Below are positions 1 through 11,258 of a DNA stretch of 64,000 nucleotides, one piece after another (the first letter of the stretch is position 1; the number at the start of each line of letters is the position of its first letter). A program made the position numbers and the translations under genes. The stretch comes from Delphinapterus leucas. Taxonomy: Eukaryota; Chordata; Mammalia; Artiodactyla; Monodontidae. Location of the stretch: assembly GCF_002288925.2 (NCBI RefSeq), contig NW_022098037.1:7374901-7438900 (forward strand). The letters run 5' to 3'. A model generated the notes under the pieces. The model was not told the origin of the DNA, did not search any database, and saw nothing but the letters and a program-made list of their open reading frames with translations.

Positions 1-300
1 GACACAGTCTTGTGGGAATTTATAGTCCAGTGGAGAGAACTGTGTGTAAATAGTTATGGAACAATGTGATAAGTGTTATGATAAAGGAATCTGTAGTGAG
101 CTATGGTAGCAAAGAGGAGAAAACATTTAAATCCATTGATGGTTGGCAGGAGAGGTCGGACTCTGTAGAAGAGCTGACCCTATAGTAGGTCTTGTAGGAT
201 GAGAAGGAGAAGGCAGGTACTACAGGCAGGGGGAGGAAGAACAGAGTTGCACAGAAGAAGCATGCTGGGCCCGTACAGGCAGAGGGAAAAGCATGGCCCC
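1..300 (-). repeat. L2 LINE fragment, antisense
   Basis: The purine-rich text with phrases such as aagtgttatgataaagg and tgggcccgtacaggcagaggg follows the pattern of the antisense strand of the L2 3' region. It is cut by the left edge of the window. No reading frame of L2 survives. Confidence 0.45.
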
Positions 301-1439
301 GCAGGGATGGGCGGGCTGGTGGGGGATATACAAGTTAGACGATTAAATACATTAGCCCTCACTTCTTTTAATTCCTATAGGGTAAATAACCCAACCCAAA
401 ATGAAGCAGAAATATCATCACAGAGATCTGCAAATTAATTGGCTGATAGGTCCCAAAAGATAAGAAAAGAGAAATGGGAAAGAAGAAATAGACTTTAGGT
501 GAGAGCACGAGCAAGCAAAAGTGGCTGAGTCAGGGAGTTCTGGCAGAAAACATGCCATATTTGGAAGAGTTGAACTGATTTATGAATGGACTATTTCAGG
601 GGTAAGTTAAGGGAACCAACAAAGGATGGTGAAGCATCCTGGGACTAGCAATAGCAGGAAGCCATTACCACTTTTGGGTCTGAAAGGGCAAGGGGAGAAA
701 ATGGTGTTATTGCAGCCCAGGGAGAGCTGGAGCCATGAGGGATAAGCAGCTGTTCAGGAGCAGTGGCTGTAAAGAAACACAGAACTATGGAGAAGCAGGG
801 AGCAGGCAGGGAATGAATACCCCAAACTCAGATTCCTTTCATCCTCTGATACAGGCCAAATCAATGGCAGCCGGAGTATAAGGGAGCCCAGATGATGAAT
901 TCTATAGAGATCAGCCCTTAGGTTGCTTCTCAGCCCCCAATACTACTCTCTGTGGTAATTTATATTAATGATATAATAAAGTTGTTCCAATGACACTCCA
1001 TTGGATTCCCTTACCCCTGCCTCAAACCAAGCTGTTAGTTCTCACACTTGCAGAACGCAATCTCTGTTTCTATTATAATAGCCCTGATTTCATTCTTCTT
1101 CAGAGTCTAACTAGTCATGCACATGTCAGTACCCACATTAGGGTGTCACATCTTATACAAAATGCTTGTGTTGTACCACCCAGAGACTCAGCCCCACTTC
1201 AGGATCAAGGCATTCGTTTCCCTAGATACTGGGAAAGTTTGCTATTGACAGTTCATAGTTGATAGTTCCCTCCTTGGAAACTGTCCTCACCCAGGATTAT
1301 GCCTTCTCCTTGGGGTAGCTTCCATTTAAAGACTGGCTGATGCAAGGGTACAAAGGCCCAACGCTTTTGCTTCAACTGGAACCGCTCTGTAGGTCCATCC
1401 CAGAACTCCCCAAGGGCTTGGCAGAGGCCTTTTTTGAGA
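301..1439. other. No recognised feature
   Basis: Mixed-complexity sequence. I see no convincing exon, RNA gene or repeat family. The few open frames here are short, lack splice context and show no recognisable protein features. Very old repeats may be present but cannot be placed by eye. Confidence 0.5.
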
Positions 1440-1635
1440 CTATATGGCCCTCTGACCAATCTTGCTTCTTTTGCTCCTTCACAGGTCATACTCTCAGGAG
1501 CACTTCCCAGTAAAACTTCTGCAGGTAAATCTTCCTTATTTACTAATGTTTCTCCATATCCCTAGTACAGTGTTTCACACATCCTAAGATATTAATCAAA
1601 AATGATTGTTGAATCAATGAAATAAATGGGTTATG
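1440..1635 (+). repeat. L2 3' end, sense
   Basis: The order 'ccctagtacagtgtttcacacat ... aaatgattgttgaatcaatgaa' matches the 3' terminus of L2, which ends in an AATAAATGTTTGTTGAATGAA-like tail. Old and degraded. Confidence 0.5.
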
Positions 1636-1639
1636 TGAC

Positions 1640-1965
1640 ATTCATTCCTTCATTCATTTATGGAGGTACAATTTACATACAAAAAAATTCAGCCTTGGTA
1701 AGTGTATAGCTGATGTGTTTTGCCAAATATATAAAATCATGTAACCTCTACCACATCCAAAATATAGAGTATTTCCATCACTACAAAAAGATCTTTCATA
1801 GTCCTTTGCAGCTAATCGCTTCACACCAAGCCTCTGGCAACCACTGATCTGTTTTCTGTCCCCACGGTTTGACTTTTCTAGAATATCATATAATGAACTC
1901 ATATGGTATGTAGTCTTTTCTGTCTAGCCTTTTCACTTAGCACAGTGCTTTTTATTTTTTAAGTC
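1640..1965 (-). repeat. Ancient L1M 3' end, antisense (first copy)
   Basis: Reads as the reverse complement of an old mammalian L1 3' region: the 'gaggtacaatttacatac' start, the 'ctctggcaaccactgatctg' block and the 'cttttcacttagcacagtg' block come in the expected order. A second copy of the same 3' start follows at about 1966, so this is a separate, truncated insertion. Confidence 0.65.
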
Positions 1966-2753
1966 TGGTTTTCTGAGGTACATACACTAAATTTCAGCTC
2001 TTATAGGTGTATAGTTCTATGAATTTTGAGAAACAATAGCTATGTTTCCATCACCACAATCAAGATATAAAATATTTCCATCACCCCAGTTATTTAATTT
2101 GTTTATTCATTAGAAAAATTTTACCCATATTTATAGATGTAAATGGTATCTTATTGTAGATTTAATTTGTATTATAGATTTAATTTGTATTTGTAATTTG
2201 TACAAATACAAAAATTTGTATTTTTGACTAATAATATTAAAAACTTAACAAGTGCTTCTTTGCCATTGAAATTTCTTTGGTGAAATGTTGGTCCAAATTG
2301 TTTGCCTTGCCTATTTTTAAGTTGTGTGTGGGCGTGTCTTTTTCTTATTTTTGAGAGTTGTGACTTCAACCAAACACCACTGTTTTCCAAAATTTTTTAT
2401 ATATTGTATTTTCATTTTTATTGAAGATATTTTCTAATCCATTATTTTACTTCCTTTGTGACTTATAGATTATTTAGAAGTGTGTTGTTTAATTTCCAAA
2501 TTTGAGGATCTTCAGATTCCTTCTTTTATTAATTTATAGTTTCATTTTCTGTGATCGGAAAACATTCTTTCTGTGATTTAATCCTTTTAAATGTGTTGTT
2601 CCATGGCCCAGAATATGGTCTATCTTGGTGAATGTTCCATATGTTTTTGAAGAATATGTTCTGCTGTTGTTAGATGGAGTGCTCTATAATTGTCAGTTAG
2701 GTCAATTTAGTTTATAGTGTTATTTAGATCGTCTATATCATTAACTGATTTTT
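1966..2753 (-). repeat. Ancient L1M, antisense, 3' part
   Basis: Begins again with the L1M 3' text ('ctgaggtacatacactaaatttcag', 'tttccatcaccacaatcaag') and runs into antisense ORF2-like sequence. It continues beyond the SINE at 2754-3082. The 16 bases tcattaactgattttt at 2738-2753 are the left target-site duplication of that SINE. An AT-rich tandem repeat and hairpin lie at 2157-2212. Confidence 0.6.
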
Positions 2754-3082
2754 TTTCTAACTTAATCTTTCAAAAATTTAATTAATTAGTTTATTTTTGG
2801 CTGTGTTGGGTTTTCGTTGCTGTGCGCAGGCTTTCTCTAGTTGCGGCGAGTGGGGGCTACTCTTCGTTGCGGTGCGCGGGCTTCTCATGTTGCAAAGCAC
2901 AGGTTCTAGGCATGCAGGCTTCAGTAGCTGTGGCACGTGGGCTCTAGCACACAGGCTTAGTAGTTGTGGCGCACGGGCTTAGTTGCTCCGTGGCATGTGG
3001 GATATTCCCAGACCAGGGGTCAAACCTGTGTCTCCTGCATTGGCTGGTGGGTTCTTAACCATTGAGCCACCAGGGAAGCCCC
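2754..3082 (-). mobile_element. CHR-type tRNA-derived SINE, antisense
   Basis: Read on the minus strand it starts gggcttccctggtggctcaa, the tRNA-derived head carrying the RNA polymerase III A box, followed by a B-box-like block. It ends in the AT-rich tail at the left side. A perfect 16-base target-site duplication (tcattaactgattttt) lies at 2738-2753 and 3083-3098, which fixes the borders and proves LINE-style retroposition into the old L1M. It has no protein-coding capacity; the open frames over it are composition artefacts. Confidence 0.95.
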
Positions 3083-3098
3083 TCATTAACTGATTTTT

Positions 3099-4640
3099 CT
3101 GTCTACTTGTTCTATGGGTTACTGAGAGAGAAGTGTTGAAGTCTCCAGCTATAATTGTGTATTTCTCAATTTCTCATTTCAGTTCTAAAGTATTTTGAAG
3201 GTGTGTTATTAGGTGCATATACATGTAGAGTTGTTCTTTCCTTTTCATGAATTTACCCTTTTATCATTATGTAATATCCTTAGTGTGTTAATATACCTTA
3301 TTCTGATGTCTGCCTTTTCTGGTATTAATCAGTTCCCTTTGATTGGCAGTATAATTTTTTTATTGTTTTACTTTTTACTTATCTGTATCTTTATATTTAA
3401 AGCAGATTTATTGTAGACAACATATAGCTGGGTCTTGCTTTCTTATCCAACCTGATAATATCAGTCTTTTAACTGAACTATTAATTTCAGTTTTATTTAA
3501 TGTAATTCTTGATATGGTTGGGTTTAAATATACTAACTGCTACATGTTTTCTACTTGTTTCATTGGGTCTTTGTTCCTGCTTTCCTTTTTAGTGCCTACT
3601 TTTAATTGAATATTTTTTATTCATTTATTTTCATAATCAGCTTATTTATTGGTTGCTCTAGGATTTAAAATGAACATCTTTAACTTATCACAGTTTACTT
3701 CCAAATATATCACTTCACAAATGGAGTAGAAACCTTACCAAATACACTACCATTTTCTTTCTTTTGATCTTTGTGCTGTTTTTAGATTTTTTTTTTCTTT
3801 TGCATGTATTATCAACCCCACGAACATATTATTACTATCATAGTAACAGGGAGTCAATTATATTTTAAAGAATTTCAACATAAGAAAAATGTCTTTTATA
3901 TTTAACTTCATTTTTACAATTTTCAGTGCTCTTTATTCTTTTATAAGGATTCAGTTTTCTATCTGGTATAATATTTCTTCTGCCTGAAGAACTTCTTTTA
4001 ATATTTTTTGTAATGCAAGTCCCCAAGCAATGAATTCTCTCAGCTTTTGTTTGTCTGAGAAAGTCTTTATTTCAACTTTATTTTTAGAGACATTTTTTCA
4101 GAATATATAATTCTAAGTTGACAATTTTGTTTCTTTCATTACCTTACAGGTGTCCTATTATCCCCTGGATTATATAGTTTGACAAAAAGTCTGCTGTAAT
4201 TCTTATCTTCCACTGTAAGTAGTGTTTCTTTTCTTTTTCCCTGCCTCAAGATTTTTCTCTTTATCTTTGAATTTCAGCAGTTTTACTACAATTTTTTTAT
4301 AGCTGTGGCTTTTTTTAAAAATTGTATTTATCTTGCTTAGGGTTTTCTGGGATTCTTTGATTTGTTTTTGCCTTTTATTTATTTCAGAAAATTCTTGACC
4401 ATTACCTCTTCAAATGTTTCTTATGTTCTCTCTTCTTATTCTAAGAATACAATTATCGAATAGATTATCTAAAAATTCTGGAAGAAAACCAAACAATCTA
4501 TTCTTTTTCTCTCATTTTCCTCTTGCCTTTCATTTTGGATAGTTTCTATCTATCTCCAAGGTCATTAATTATTTCCTCTGCTGTGTCCAGTCTGCAGATA
4601 AACCTGTCAAAGGAAAAAAAATATGTTTAGTATTGCCATC
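3099..4640 (-). repeat. Ancient L1M/HAL1-like body, antisense
   Basis: Continuation of the relic interrupted by the SINE. The text 'gtctacttgttctatgggtt ... gttgaagtctccagctataattgtg ... cccttttatcattatgtaat' and later 'cagcttttgtttgtctgag' is the familiar antisense ORF2 region of old L1s. All reading frames are destroyed. Confidence 0.6.
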
Positions 4641-5113
4641 TGGATTAGTTTCCTATTTTTGCTGCACCAAATTACCACAAACTGTGGCTTAAAACTACGA
4701 ACTTTATTATATTAAAGCTTTGGAGGTCAGAAGTCCAAAATGGGTCTCAGTTGGCTAAAATCAAGGTGCTAGTAGGCTGTTTTCTTTCTGGAGGCTGTAG
4801 AGGAGAATCCATTTCCTTTTTCCAGCTTCTAGAAACTGCCTACATTCCTTGATTCATGGCCTTTTCCTGTATCTTCAAAACTAGCAACATAGCATCTTTA
4901 AATCTCTCTCTAACCTCTTGCCTCCCTCTTTCACTTAAAAGAACCCTTGTGATTATATTGGGCTCAACTGGATAACCCAGGATAATATAGCCCCATCTCA
5001 CTATCGTTAACTTACTTACATCTGTGAAGTCCCTTTTGCCATGTAAGGTAACAGGTCCAGGTTATTAGGAAGTGGACATCTTTGGGGGATCCATTATTCT
5101 GCTGACCACACAA
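4641..5113 (-). repeat. MLT1-class MaLR LTR, antisense
   Basis: On the minus strand it opens 'tgtggtcagcagaataatgg' and closes near 'ttttaagccacagtttgtgg...ggaaactaat', the order of an MLT1 LTR (non-autonomous ERVL-related retroelement). It is a solitary LTR with no internal region. It stands about 30 bases from a second MLT1 LTR in the opposite orientation. Confidence 0.75.
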
Positions 5114-5140
5114 CATTATTCTCTTTTATGATTTTTATCT

Positions 5141-5625
5141 TTAGTGGGTTGAATAGTGCTCACCACCCCTGGCCCCCCAGCGATATGTCCATGTCTAAAT
5201 CCCTGGAACCCGTGAATGGTATTTGGGAAAATCTTATTTGCAGATGTCATTAAGTTAAGGTTCTTAAGATGAGATGAGATCATCCTGGAATACCTGAGGG
5301 GGTCCTGGAATACCTGAGGGGGTCCTAAATCCAATTATAAGTGTCTTTATAAGAAACAGAAGAAGACACAGACACACAGACGAAAAGAGAGTGTGAAGAT
5401 GGAAGCAGAGATTAGAGTGATGTGGCCCCAAGTCAAGGAAGCCAAGGAATGCTGATGGCCACCAGAAGATAGAAGAAGCAGAGAAAATTTCTTCCCTAGA
5501 GCCTCCAGAAAGAGCTGATACTTTGATTTCAGCCTTCAGGCCTCCAGAACTGTGAAAGAATCATTTTCTCGTTTTAAGCCACCCAACTTGTGGTAATTTA
5601 TCCCAGAACCCCTAGGAAAGACATG
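5141..5625 (+). repeat. MLT1-class MaLR LTR, sense
   Basis: Recognised by 'gggttgaatagtg', 'atatgtccatgtctaaatcc', 'ttgcagatgtcattaagttaagg' and the 3' block 'cctccagaactgtgaaagaa...taagccacccaacttgtggtaat'. Inside it, the 20-base unit tcctggaatacctgaggggg is duplicated in tandem (5283-5302 and 5303-5322). Confidence 0.8.
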
Positions 5626-6296
5626 CATCTCTCTGTTTAAGTCCTCCATCTCTTCATTCATGTATTGCATTTTTCCCTCTAAACCCTTTAGTATATTAAT
5701 TACAGTTATTTTGAAGCCCTTGTCTGTTAGTTTTAACATCTAGGCCAAATCCTGAGTCTGTTTTTTCTCTTGACAATGGGTTGTTTTGTTCTTGCTTTTT
5801 ATGTTTATCATAATTTTGTTTACATGCCGGATAATGTGTATAAAAGAACATTAGACACTGAGCTAAGTAATGTTTATGCCCAGAACTAGGCATACTTCTT
5901 CTATTCGATCATGATTCTTCTGGAAGTTGAGGCCATCTAATCAGTAGATGAGCTGGGTTTGGATTTGCTGTTGTTGTTGCTATGTTGTGGTTAATTTCAG
6001 CGAATTCAGGGCTTCAAATTCCTCCAGTCGTGAATTATTAAGAACCTTGCTTGTTCTTAGTGTGAGGCCTGGAATACTAGAGGGATTTTCTAGATGTTTC
6101 TTCTCCACTCTCAGCTTTTAGCAGTCCCTAAGTGCATTTGTCACTGAAGGGATTTATCTCCATGTTCTTGTCCTTCCCCTAGCCTTAGACTTCTATTGCT
6201 TATTACTTTGTGCAAGCCTTATGCTGGGGCTGGGGTTTCTTCACTTCTCCTGCTCCAGCTTCAGCCTTAGGCAGACGCTGTGCTCCAGAGTCTCAC
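5626..6296 (-). repeat. Ancient L1M/HAL1-like body, antisense (continued)
   Basis: After the MLT1 pair the same antisense L1 text resumes ('ttgaagcccttgtctgttagttttaacatct', 'gtttgctgttgttgttgc'-like block at about 5965). The MLT1 LTRs therefore inserted into the L1M relic. No coding potential. Confidence 0.5.
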
Positions 6297-6310
6297 ATGC
6301 CAGGCTTTTT

Positions 6311-6519
6311 TTTTTTTTTTTTTTTTGACGGTACGCGGGCCTCTCACTGTTGTGGCCTCTCCGGTTGCGGAGCACAGGCTCTGGACGCGCAGGCTCAGCG
6401 GCCATGGCTCACGGGCCCAGCCGCTCCGCGGCATGTGGGATCTTCCCGGACCGGGACACGAGCCCATGTCCCCTGCATTGGCAGGCGGACTCTCAACCAC
6501 TGCACCACCAGGGAAGCCC
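6311..6519 (-). mobile_element. Short CpG-rich CHR SINE, antisense
   Basis: A ~200-base SINE with a poly(T) left end, i.e. a minus-strand poly(A) tail. The CpG-rich body includes 'gaccgggacacgagcccatg', and the tRNA-like head ends accagggaagccc. The 14-base direct repeat atgccaggcttttt at 6297-6310 and 6520-6533 is a perfect target-site duplication. It is a shorter and more CpG-preserved form than the ~330-base CHR copies, consistent with a younger subfamily. Its closest relative here is at 11259-11465. Confidence 0.95.
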
Positions 6520-6533
6520 ATGCCAGGCTTTTT

Positions 6534-7330
6534 AATCACTCCTACTTCTCTCCTGTGATAAGCTAGTCATCTTGGCCTCCTCTTCAGTTCAGTTCACCCA
6601 TGTGTGGGTGAACTCTTTATTTTAATAAATTTCCTACTCCTCATTGATCAGTAGCAGGACTCTGTTTTGTATCAGTGTAGGATCTTGAGCACAAGCATGT
6701 CTACATTTTGCCCAGAAGCAGCCAATTTTTTGCCTGGGAATAAGTACATGATAGTGTTTCCTAATTCACCCTTAGGACCTGATACTTTTTACTTCATGTA
6801 AAAGCATGGTCATATCTAGGATATGAGTAGGTTCTTTTGACTACCCCAAGAGTAGACAGATTTTTGCTTCCTATCAAGAAGATTCTGGGCTGTGGGCAGT
6901 GGCCCCTGCTTGTTATCCTGAACTCATGCAGAGCCCAGTGGGAGATGAGATTATGTAGGTGTTCCTGTTCTACTTTCAGACTTTAGCAGACCCTGCACAC
7001 CTTTGCCACCAAGAGGAGCTTTCCAGTTTCCTACCTGCCCCTAGTCTTTCTTGTAAATATCCAGTGGAGGCCTGTGGAGAGTAACTGGTGAGTAGGTGCA
7101 GGCTCCCTTGCCTGTGGCTCCTGGGGATTCTATACTTTCACACTAGTCCACATGTGTGCTTTAAAACTGTGTTAAAATAGTTGTATTCTTCTTACCCACT
7201 CCTATGGCTGCCTCCTTTTCCTCCCATCCTCCCTCCAAGGTGGAACATTGGGTGTCCTATGTTTCCTTTGAGCCACCTTTTGCCCTTTAGAATTTAGTTC
7301 ACCTGATTACCTCATAACCTCAGCTCACTG
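6534..7330 (-). repeat. Probable continuation of antisense L1M relic
   Basis: T-rich text with repeated motifs such as 'cttttagcag...' / 'ctttagcagaccctgc', similar to the sequence left of the SINE. It is probably the 5' part of the same relic, but degraded enough that the right border is uncertain. Confidence 0.35.
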
Positions 7331-7479
7331 ATGAACTCAAGACTGATTATTTTTTAGAGTCTATCCTTTTCTAAAGCAGTGTAGATTATCTAAGAGAATA
7401 GGTTCTTGGAAGCAAACAGACAAATCCAGAAAACCACATTGTTTCTAGGACATTCTGTAGCACAGCTGACCCAGCTTTT

Positions 7480-7860
7480 GCAACAAGTCAATGGTATGGA
7501 AAAATAAATAAAAGGAGAGTACTCAACAGAGACCTAAGAGATACAATAACGCAAGGTAATTTGCAGACCTTGTTTGTCTCTTGTTTCAAACAAGCCAACA
7601 ATAATAAGTTTCTTAAACAAGTGGGAAAATTTGAATATGGACTAGGTACTAGACGATACCATGGAATTATTGTTAATTGTGAAGAAAGGATAATAGCATT
7701 GTAATTATGTTTAAAAATCAATATTTTTTTAGAAATACAAAATAAAATAGACAGATGTGAAATGACGATGTCTAGGATTTGCATTAAAATACTCCAAAGG
7801 TTGGGGGTTAGGTGGGGGAGGCAGATACACGATGCAAGTGTGTCCAAATCTTGATAATTT
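7480..7860 (+). repeat. L1M 3' UTR fragment, sense
   Basis: 'gtgggaaaatttgaatatggactaggt', 'ggaattattgttaattgtg' and the G-rich run 'ggttgggggttaggtggggg' follow the order of an old L1 3' UTR in the sense direction. It is truncated on both sides. Confidence 0.55.
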
Positions 7861-8366
7861 TGGAATTTAAACAGATCACCTGGTGTTTGTGAGGTGAGGA
7901 GAATGAATTAGAAGGGTACAAGAGTATAAGTAGAGAAATCACTGCTGTGGTCTACATGAGACATCATGGTAGCTTGGACTGAAGGGAGCAGTACATAGTA
8001 GGTTCTCAGCAAAGATTTTGTTAAATGAAGTCATGATAATGATATGTTTCATACACACACGCAGGTGTTTTTTTTTTAACAAATGTAAAAAAGTAGAATG
8101 TGTTCTTTTTGCAAGCAACATTAACTTCAAATCAAAATGTAGTTGGAAAAGAGTTCCTAGACCCAGGAAGCCTGGAATCGCTCAGGTCATACTCTGCCCA
8201 AAGAAATCTTTCCCTGTAAGCTTGTTAGAGGACCCGGAATTCAAATATTTTTTACTTGGACTTAAAAAAAAAGTATAGATTATCAACTTTTTCTGTCTGG
8301 GTGACAGTGACATTCTTTTGTAGCTTCTCCATCCTAGGTGGAAGCAGAACTATATTTATTAATTTA
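7861..8366. other. No recognised feature
   Basis: Non-repetitive by eye apart from a short (ca) stretch near 8054. I saw no exon-like segment with both splice signals. Confidence 0.45.
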
Positions 8367-8382
8367 ACAAATATTCATATCA

Positions 8383-8489
8383 GGACTCCCCTGGCGGTCC
8401 AGTGGTTAAGACTCCAGGCTTCCACTGCAGGGGGCGGGGGTTCGATCCCTGGATGGGAACTAAGATCCCACATGCCACGTGGTGCGGCC

Positions 8490-8520
<31 letters not shown>

Positions 8521-8530
8521 AAAAAACACA
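8383..8530 (+). mobile_element. Short tRNA-derived SINE (older CHR type), sense
   Basis: Starts ggactcccctggcggtccag, carries the B-box-like 'gggttcgatccctgg', and ends in an (aaaac)n tail. Near-identical 16-base target-site duplications (acaaatattcatatca at 8367-8382 and acaaacgttcatatca at 8531-8546, two mismatches) support the borders. Confidence 0.9.
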
Positions 8531-8589
8531 ACAAACGTTCATATCAACAGATGTACACCTGGAAGACTAATTGATATCTCAAACTTAAC

Positions 8590-9540
8590 ATATTCATAAT
8601 GGAACTTTTGGGTTTCTACAACCTCTTCCTGTTCTACCCCACACCCACCTCTGTAAATGGTACCACCGTCCACCTAGTTGGTCAAGTCAGAAGCCCAAGA
8701 GTTATCCTTATTTTCTCTTTCACCTCACACATCCAATCCAACAATAACCACTACAATTCCAAAACAGATATAAAATCCACTCCCTTACTCCCATTATTGC
8801 TGTCACTAGTGTTATCCAGGCTATCATGGTCATTTGCCTGGACTTGTATGAAAACCAGCAAACTGGTCTCACAGCTTTTACTTTTGTCCCCCTAGACTAC
8901 ATTATCTACCCAGCAGCCAAAGTCAAAAACCTAAGTCAAATTACATTCTAAAAACCTAAATTAAATCAGAGCACGTCAAATCCCTGCTCATAATCATTCA
9001 GTATCTTCCCATTGCCCTTACAAGAAAATTCTAACTCCTCACCATGGCCTGGAAGGCCCTGAATGATCCAGCTTTGACTACTTCTGTAACTTCATTTTGG
9101 GCCACTTTCTTCCTCACTCAGTCTATCTGGCTACATTGACATCTTTCTGTTTCTTGAATACACCAAGTTCTCTTCCCACATGGTCTTTGTCTTTGCCTTT
9201 CCCTCTGCCTGGAAGCTCTTTCTTAGAACTTTGCAGTTTGCTAGCTTCTTCTCATTCTTCAGGTCCCAGCTCGAATGTTGCCTCTTTAGATATGCCTTCC
9301 GTGACCCCCACGTCCAAGACAGCTTCATCTTCACCTCCTCAAGCCCTATTATTTTCTTCCTCAGCATCCTGTTTGTTTCCTTTATAGCACTCATTAAATA
9401 AACATTTGTTTATTTGTTTTTTGTGTCTTTCCCTTACTAGAATGTGAGTTTCTTCAGGGTTAATTTAGTACTGCATCTCCAGTGTCAAAAACGATGGCTA
9501 GAACATAATCAGCACTCAATAAAATTTGTTGAACAGATAA
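8590..9540 (+). repeat. L2 LINE 3' segment, sense, ~950 bases
   Basis: A long L2 3' region. It runs through 'catggcctggaaggccctga', 'tttccctctgcctggaagctc' and 'ctccagtgtcaaaaacgatg', then the terminal 'cactcaataaaatttgttgaa'. Frames over it are broken; one weak open frame near 9100-9390 has no host-gene features. It faces an antisense L2 immediately downstream. Confidence 0.7.
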
Positions 9541-9569
9541 ACTTTTTTAGCACCATCTATCTATCACCC

Positions 9570-9925
9570 TAGATTTGTTGATGGGGATACAGTAGCAGCT
9601 AGCAAGAAAGAGTAGTGCTTAATCTTTTGTAGCTCAATACTTTATGAGGGAGACAGATATTAACCATCAGTTAACAGAATTAACCATTTAACTATAATTG
9701 TAGTTGGAGCTATGGAGGGAACACATACAGGGGAACTTGACTTTATTTTCCCCCAAGGAAGTGAGCTCTGAGATAAACTCTCTAAGTCTCAGTGAGAATA
9801 AACCAGTGAAAAGGGGTGGGGAAGATCAGTCTTAGAAAAAGAAGTAGTATATGTAAAGGACCTAAGGCAGGAAGAAGTACGGGTTTGAGACATCAGAAGT
9901 AGTCCTGGAAGGTTTTTGTGCTGAA
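9570..9925 (-). repeat. L2 LINE fragment, antisense
   Basis: 'gttgatggggatacagtagcag ... gagggagacagatattaacc ... aggacctaaggcaggaagaag' matches the antisense L2 3' region. It abuts the sense L2 at 8590-9540, giving a tail-to-tail inverted arrangement. Confidence 0.6.
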
Positions 9926-11258
9926 CTCGAGTCTTCTTGGACCCCCTGCTCCTGGGATTTGGTCTTAGGGGTGCAGAGTTGGGCTGTTGCCTCACTCAGT
10001 GGTTCTTATAAATTTCCATAGGCATACATCCTTGTACAATAGGCACAAGGAGGCCACATTTGCTATAATTGGAAAGATTAAGTTGAAATGTTTGTTCAGA
10101 ATGTCAGAGAAACCTAGGAAAGGAGGTGTAATAGGTTTTCTTTCCACTCAAACTTCTCTTCATTCCGATGTATATCAGAGGCAAAGCAGCCCCTTCTTTG
10201 ACTTATACTTGCAGACTAATACTTAAATGTGTGACAGTGAAATGGTGAAAAGCAGAGTTGAGTCTGGTGAGTAAGAAGAGCATTGGTATGACCTCAAGGA
10301 GTCCCCACTACCCTGACTCCATGGTGGTCCACCTGCGATTCTGCAAAAGCCATTAGCCCTCTCCGGACTTCTGCTGTCTCATTTGTACAATAAGACATAT
10401 GAATCTATCAAAAGAGGCCAGAAATTAAACAGATTATTTACAACCACACAATGAAGTTATTAGAATAGAAAGCAGAGTTTGGAAATTTATCTCAATGGAA
10501 AGTGATTTTATTAAAATAATACATAACCTGGAATTCATGTCTAAATTATTTGGCTTGGTAATTATGCTAGAGAAGAGAGCAAAATGCTTTCTACCATAGT
10601 TTACAAAACACCATCAAAGAAAATCTGAATTTATAAAGTTGATACATTGTGGGGTACCTTGTTTTCAAAATGATTTACAACAAGGTACTATAAATAACTA
10701 CCTCATTAAGTACATTTAAAATACCTTATGGTAAAGATTTTATTTATACAATACTTGACAGGAACACCTGTTGAGAGGCACTCCCAACTTGTACATGTTT
10801 GAGGAATCAGAGCATTTGTGAACATATCCTTGACCTCTGTAAACTTTAAAATATAAAATGTTACTCAAAAATAGAATTCTGGGATTTAAATCAACTTTAT
10901 TTCAACTTTGCTTACTTTTTATGACATATGTGCATTATTGTTTCATCGCTTCCAAACCTGCCTCATGTTTTTCACAGTTAACTTTGATTTATTCTTGTGA
11001 GCAGACTGTTGAATCAAAGCACTACATTTACTAATGATGGTAGATTTTTCTGAAGCTCTTTTTGAAACTCTTATTGATAAAATGTCCCTTTGTTATAGAG
11101 TGCAGTGTGGTTTGCTTAGGGTAAATGTGAAGAAGGCAGGATGTCTGTCTTTGCTTGGTTTCCTAGCCACAGCATCTCACTTGGTAATAGTCTATTTTGG
11201 GTAGTTAAATCCATTCCTGGGGAACCTATCCTTTATGCTTTATGTTTTCCTTTCTTCC
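9926..11258. other. Mostly unannotated; faint MIR at ~10275-10400
   Basis: Only one weak repeat is visible: 'gattctgcaaaagccattagccctctccggacttctgctgtctcatttgtacaataag', which resembles the 3' half of a sense MIR. The remainder is AT-rich single-copy-looking DNA with no exon I can support. Confidence 0.4.

Noticed and set aside
6210..6566. 118-codon open frame
   Set aside because: It runs through the poly(T) and body of an antisense CHR SINE; three overlapping frames in the same place are open for the same reason.
7488..7847. 119-codon minus-strand open frame
   Set aside because: Lies over an old L1 3' UTR, no recognisable domain.
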